Source: Winogradskyella sp.
GTDB taxonomy: Bacteria; Bacteroidota; Bacteroidia; Flavobacteriales; Flavobacteriaceae
Assembly: GCA_030149115.1 (NCBI GenBank)
Contig: JASBSE010000131.1
Coordinates: 1 to 5,904, forward strand
Reading direction: 5' to 3'
DNA: 5,904 nucleotides
Under the pieces are notes generated by a model. It worked only from the letters and a program-made list of their open reading frames with translations, made no database searches and was not told where the DNA came from. Made by a program: the position numbers and the translations under genes. Positions 4,998-5,904 of this stretch are shown here, one piece after another. How positions within the stretch are numbered: position 1 is the stretch's first letter; every line of letters begins with the position of its first letter.

Positions 4998-5904
4998 CTA
5001 AAAAAACTTAACCGTGTTGTTAGTATGTACAAAATTAAAACGCACCAAGCCATCTTCATCTATTTTGGTTAGTTCAACCTCATGCAAAGTATTAATCAAT
5101 TCAGGGTTCCAAGGCGCCTTAACTTTTACATAGTTTTCTGTAAAGCCGTGAATGTAACCTTCTTTATTTTCACCTTCAAACAAAACAGTTCTTGTAGTTC
5201 CTATTTGTTTTTCATAAAAAGCTCTTCGTTTTTTTGCAGAAAGGCCTCTAAGCATTTTACTTCGCTTAGATCTTACATTTTTTGGCACTACTCCATCCAT
5301 ATCTGCTGCTTCGGTATTATCGCGCTCAGAGTAAGTAAATACGTGTAAATACGAAATATCTAGCTCATTTAAGAAGTTATAAGTTTCTAAAAAATGGTCA
5401 TCGGTTTCACCTGGAAAACCAACAATAACGTCTACACCAATACAAGCGTGCGGCATAACTTCCTTTATTTTTGAAACACGGTCTATATACAACTCTCGCA
5501 TGTAACGACGCTTCATTTTTTTAAGAATATCATTGCTACCACTTTGTAAAGGCACATGAAAATGTGGTACAAATGCTCGAGATTTTGAAACCAATTCTAT
5601 GGTTTCATTCTTCAGTAAATTAGGTTCTATAGAAGAAATTCTTAAACGTTCTATCCCTTCCACCTTATCTAACTCAGTTACCAAATCTAAAAAGGTATGC
5701 TCGTGTTTTTTGTTTCCAAATTCACCCTTACCATAATCACCAATATTAACACCAGTTAAGACGATTTCTTTTATGTTTTGTTCAGAAATTTCACGAGCAT
5801 TTTTAAGAACATTCTCCATAGTGTCGCTTCGTGAAATACCTCTAGCAAGCGGTATAGTGCAATATGTACATTTGTAATCACAACCATCCTGAACTTTTAG
5901 AAAT
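4998..5904 (-). CDS. mtaB: tRNA t6A37 methylthiotransferase MtaB, 5' part outside window
   Basis: MtaB adds a methylthio group to N6-threonylcarbamoyladenosine at position 37 of tRNAs decoding ANN codons, using radical SAM chemistry. The frame runs open to the right edge, and 301 residues are visible. The radical SAM cluster motif is C8-x3-C12-x2-C15 (DGCDYKCTYCTIPLARG). It is followed by the TGVNIGDYG motif (50-58), HVPLQSGSN (116-124) and VIVGFPGET (159-167). A C-terminal TRAM-like RNA-binding domain spans about 233-291. Bacterial MtaB is about 430-450 residues, so roughly 135 N-terminal residues, including the UPF0004/MTTase domain with its own cluster cysteines, lie beyond base 5904. An internal ATG at 5819 falls after the cysteine motif and is not the start. 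MiaB and RimO are relatives, but GVNIGDYG and the C-terminus fit MtaB better. The stop is TAG at 5000-4998. Confidence 0.93.
   Translation of the reverse strand, partial: FLKVQDGCDYKCTYCTIPLARGISRSDTMENVLKNAREISEQNIKEIVLTGVNIGDYGKGEFGNKKHEHTFLDLVTELDKVEGIERLRISSIEPNLLKNETIELVSKSRAFVPHFHVPLQSGSNDILKKMKRRYMRELYIDRVSKIKEVMPHACIGVDVIVGFPGETDDHFLETYNFLNELDISYLHVFTYSERDNTEAADMDGVVPKNVRSKRSKMLRGLSAKKRRAFYEKQIGTTRTVLFEGENKEGYIHGFTENYVKVKAPWNPELINTLHEVELTKIDEDGLVRFNFVHTNNTVKFF

Noticed and set aside
5082..5348. 88-codon plus-strand open frame
   Set aside because: Antisense to the well-supported mtaB; Ser/Phe-rich composition is typical of a shadow frame.

Overview
The window looks like a piece of a Bacteroidota chromosome, most likely from the family Flavobacteriaceae. 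The DNA is AT-rich. Upstream regions carry the Bacteroidota -7 promoter element TAnnTTTG, once with a well-spaced -33 TTTG. Start codons sit behind A-rich leaders rather than clear Shine-Dalgarno sequences, and the proteins read like flavobacterial homologues. It looks like ordinary core chromosome: I see no insertion sequence, phage gene, CRISPR array, tRNA or rRNA.

Layout from left to right. At 1-109 (minus strand) lies the N-terminal two thirds of rpmH (ribosomal protein L34), cut by the window edge. A 167-bp divergent promoter region follows, then a plus-strand gene for a small membrane protein with two N-terminal membrane segments and TPR-like helices (277-855). It converges, with a gap of only 4 bp, on a compact minus-strand gene set read from 3960 down to 860: an alpha/beta hydrolase, a periplasmic MltD-like lytic transglycosylase and a cardiolipin synthase. 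This set is probably one operon, and two of its three products act on the cell envelope (peptidoglycan cleavage and cardiolipin synthesis). A 180-bp divergent region separates it from a plus-strand gene for a short GNAT-like protein (4141-4437).

A perfect 34-bp palindrome (4457-4490) then serves as a two-way terminator between the GNAT-like gene and a convergent minus-strand lipoprotein gene (4515-4907). The lipoprotein has a lipocalin-like GxW motif and an acidic stretch after the lipidated cysteine that suggests surface export. The right end holds most of mtaB, the tRNA-A37 threonylcarbamoyladenosine methylthiotransferase, on the minus strand; its 5' part, including the N-terminal domain, lies beyond the window.

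Several starts were moved from the longest open frame. The transglycosylase (3247), GNAT-like (4141) and lipoprotein (4907) genes most likely start at internal ATGs. The cardiolipin synthase has no usable ATG and appears to start at TTG. I found no convincing undescribed system. The points most worth a second look are the GNAT-like protein with an eroded acetyl-CoA loop, the tight envelope gene set with TTG start signals, and the hairpins at transcript ends.
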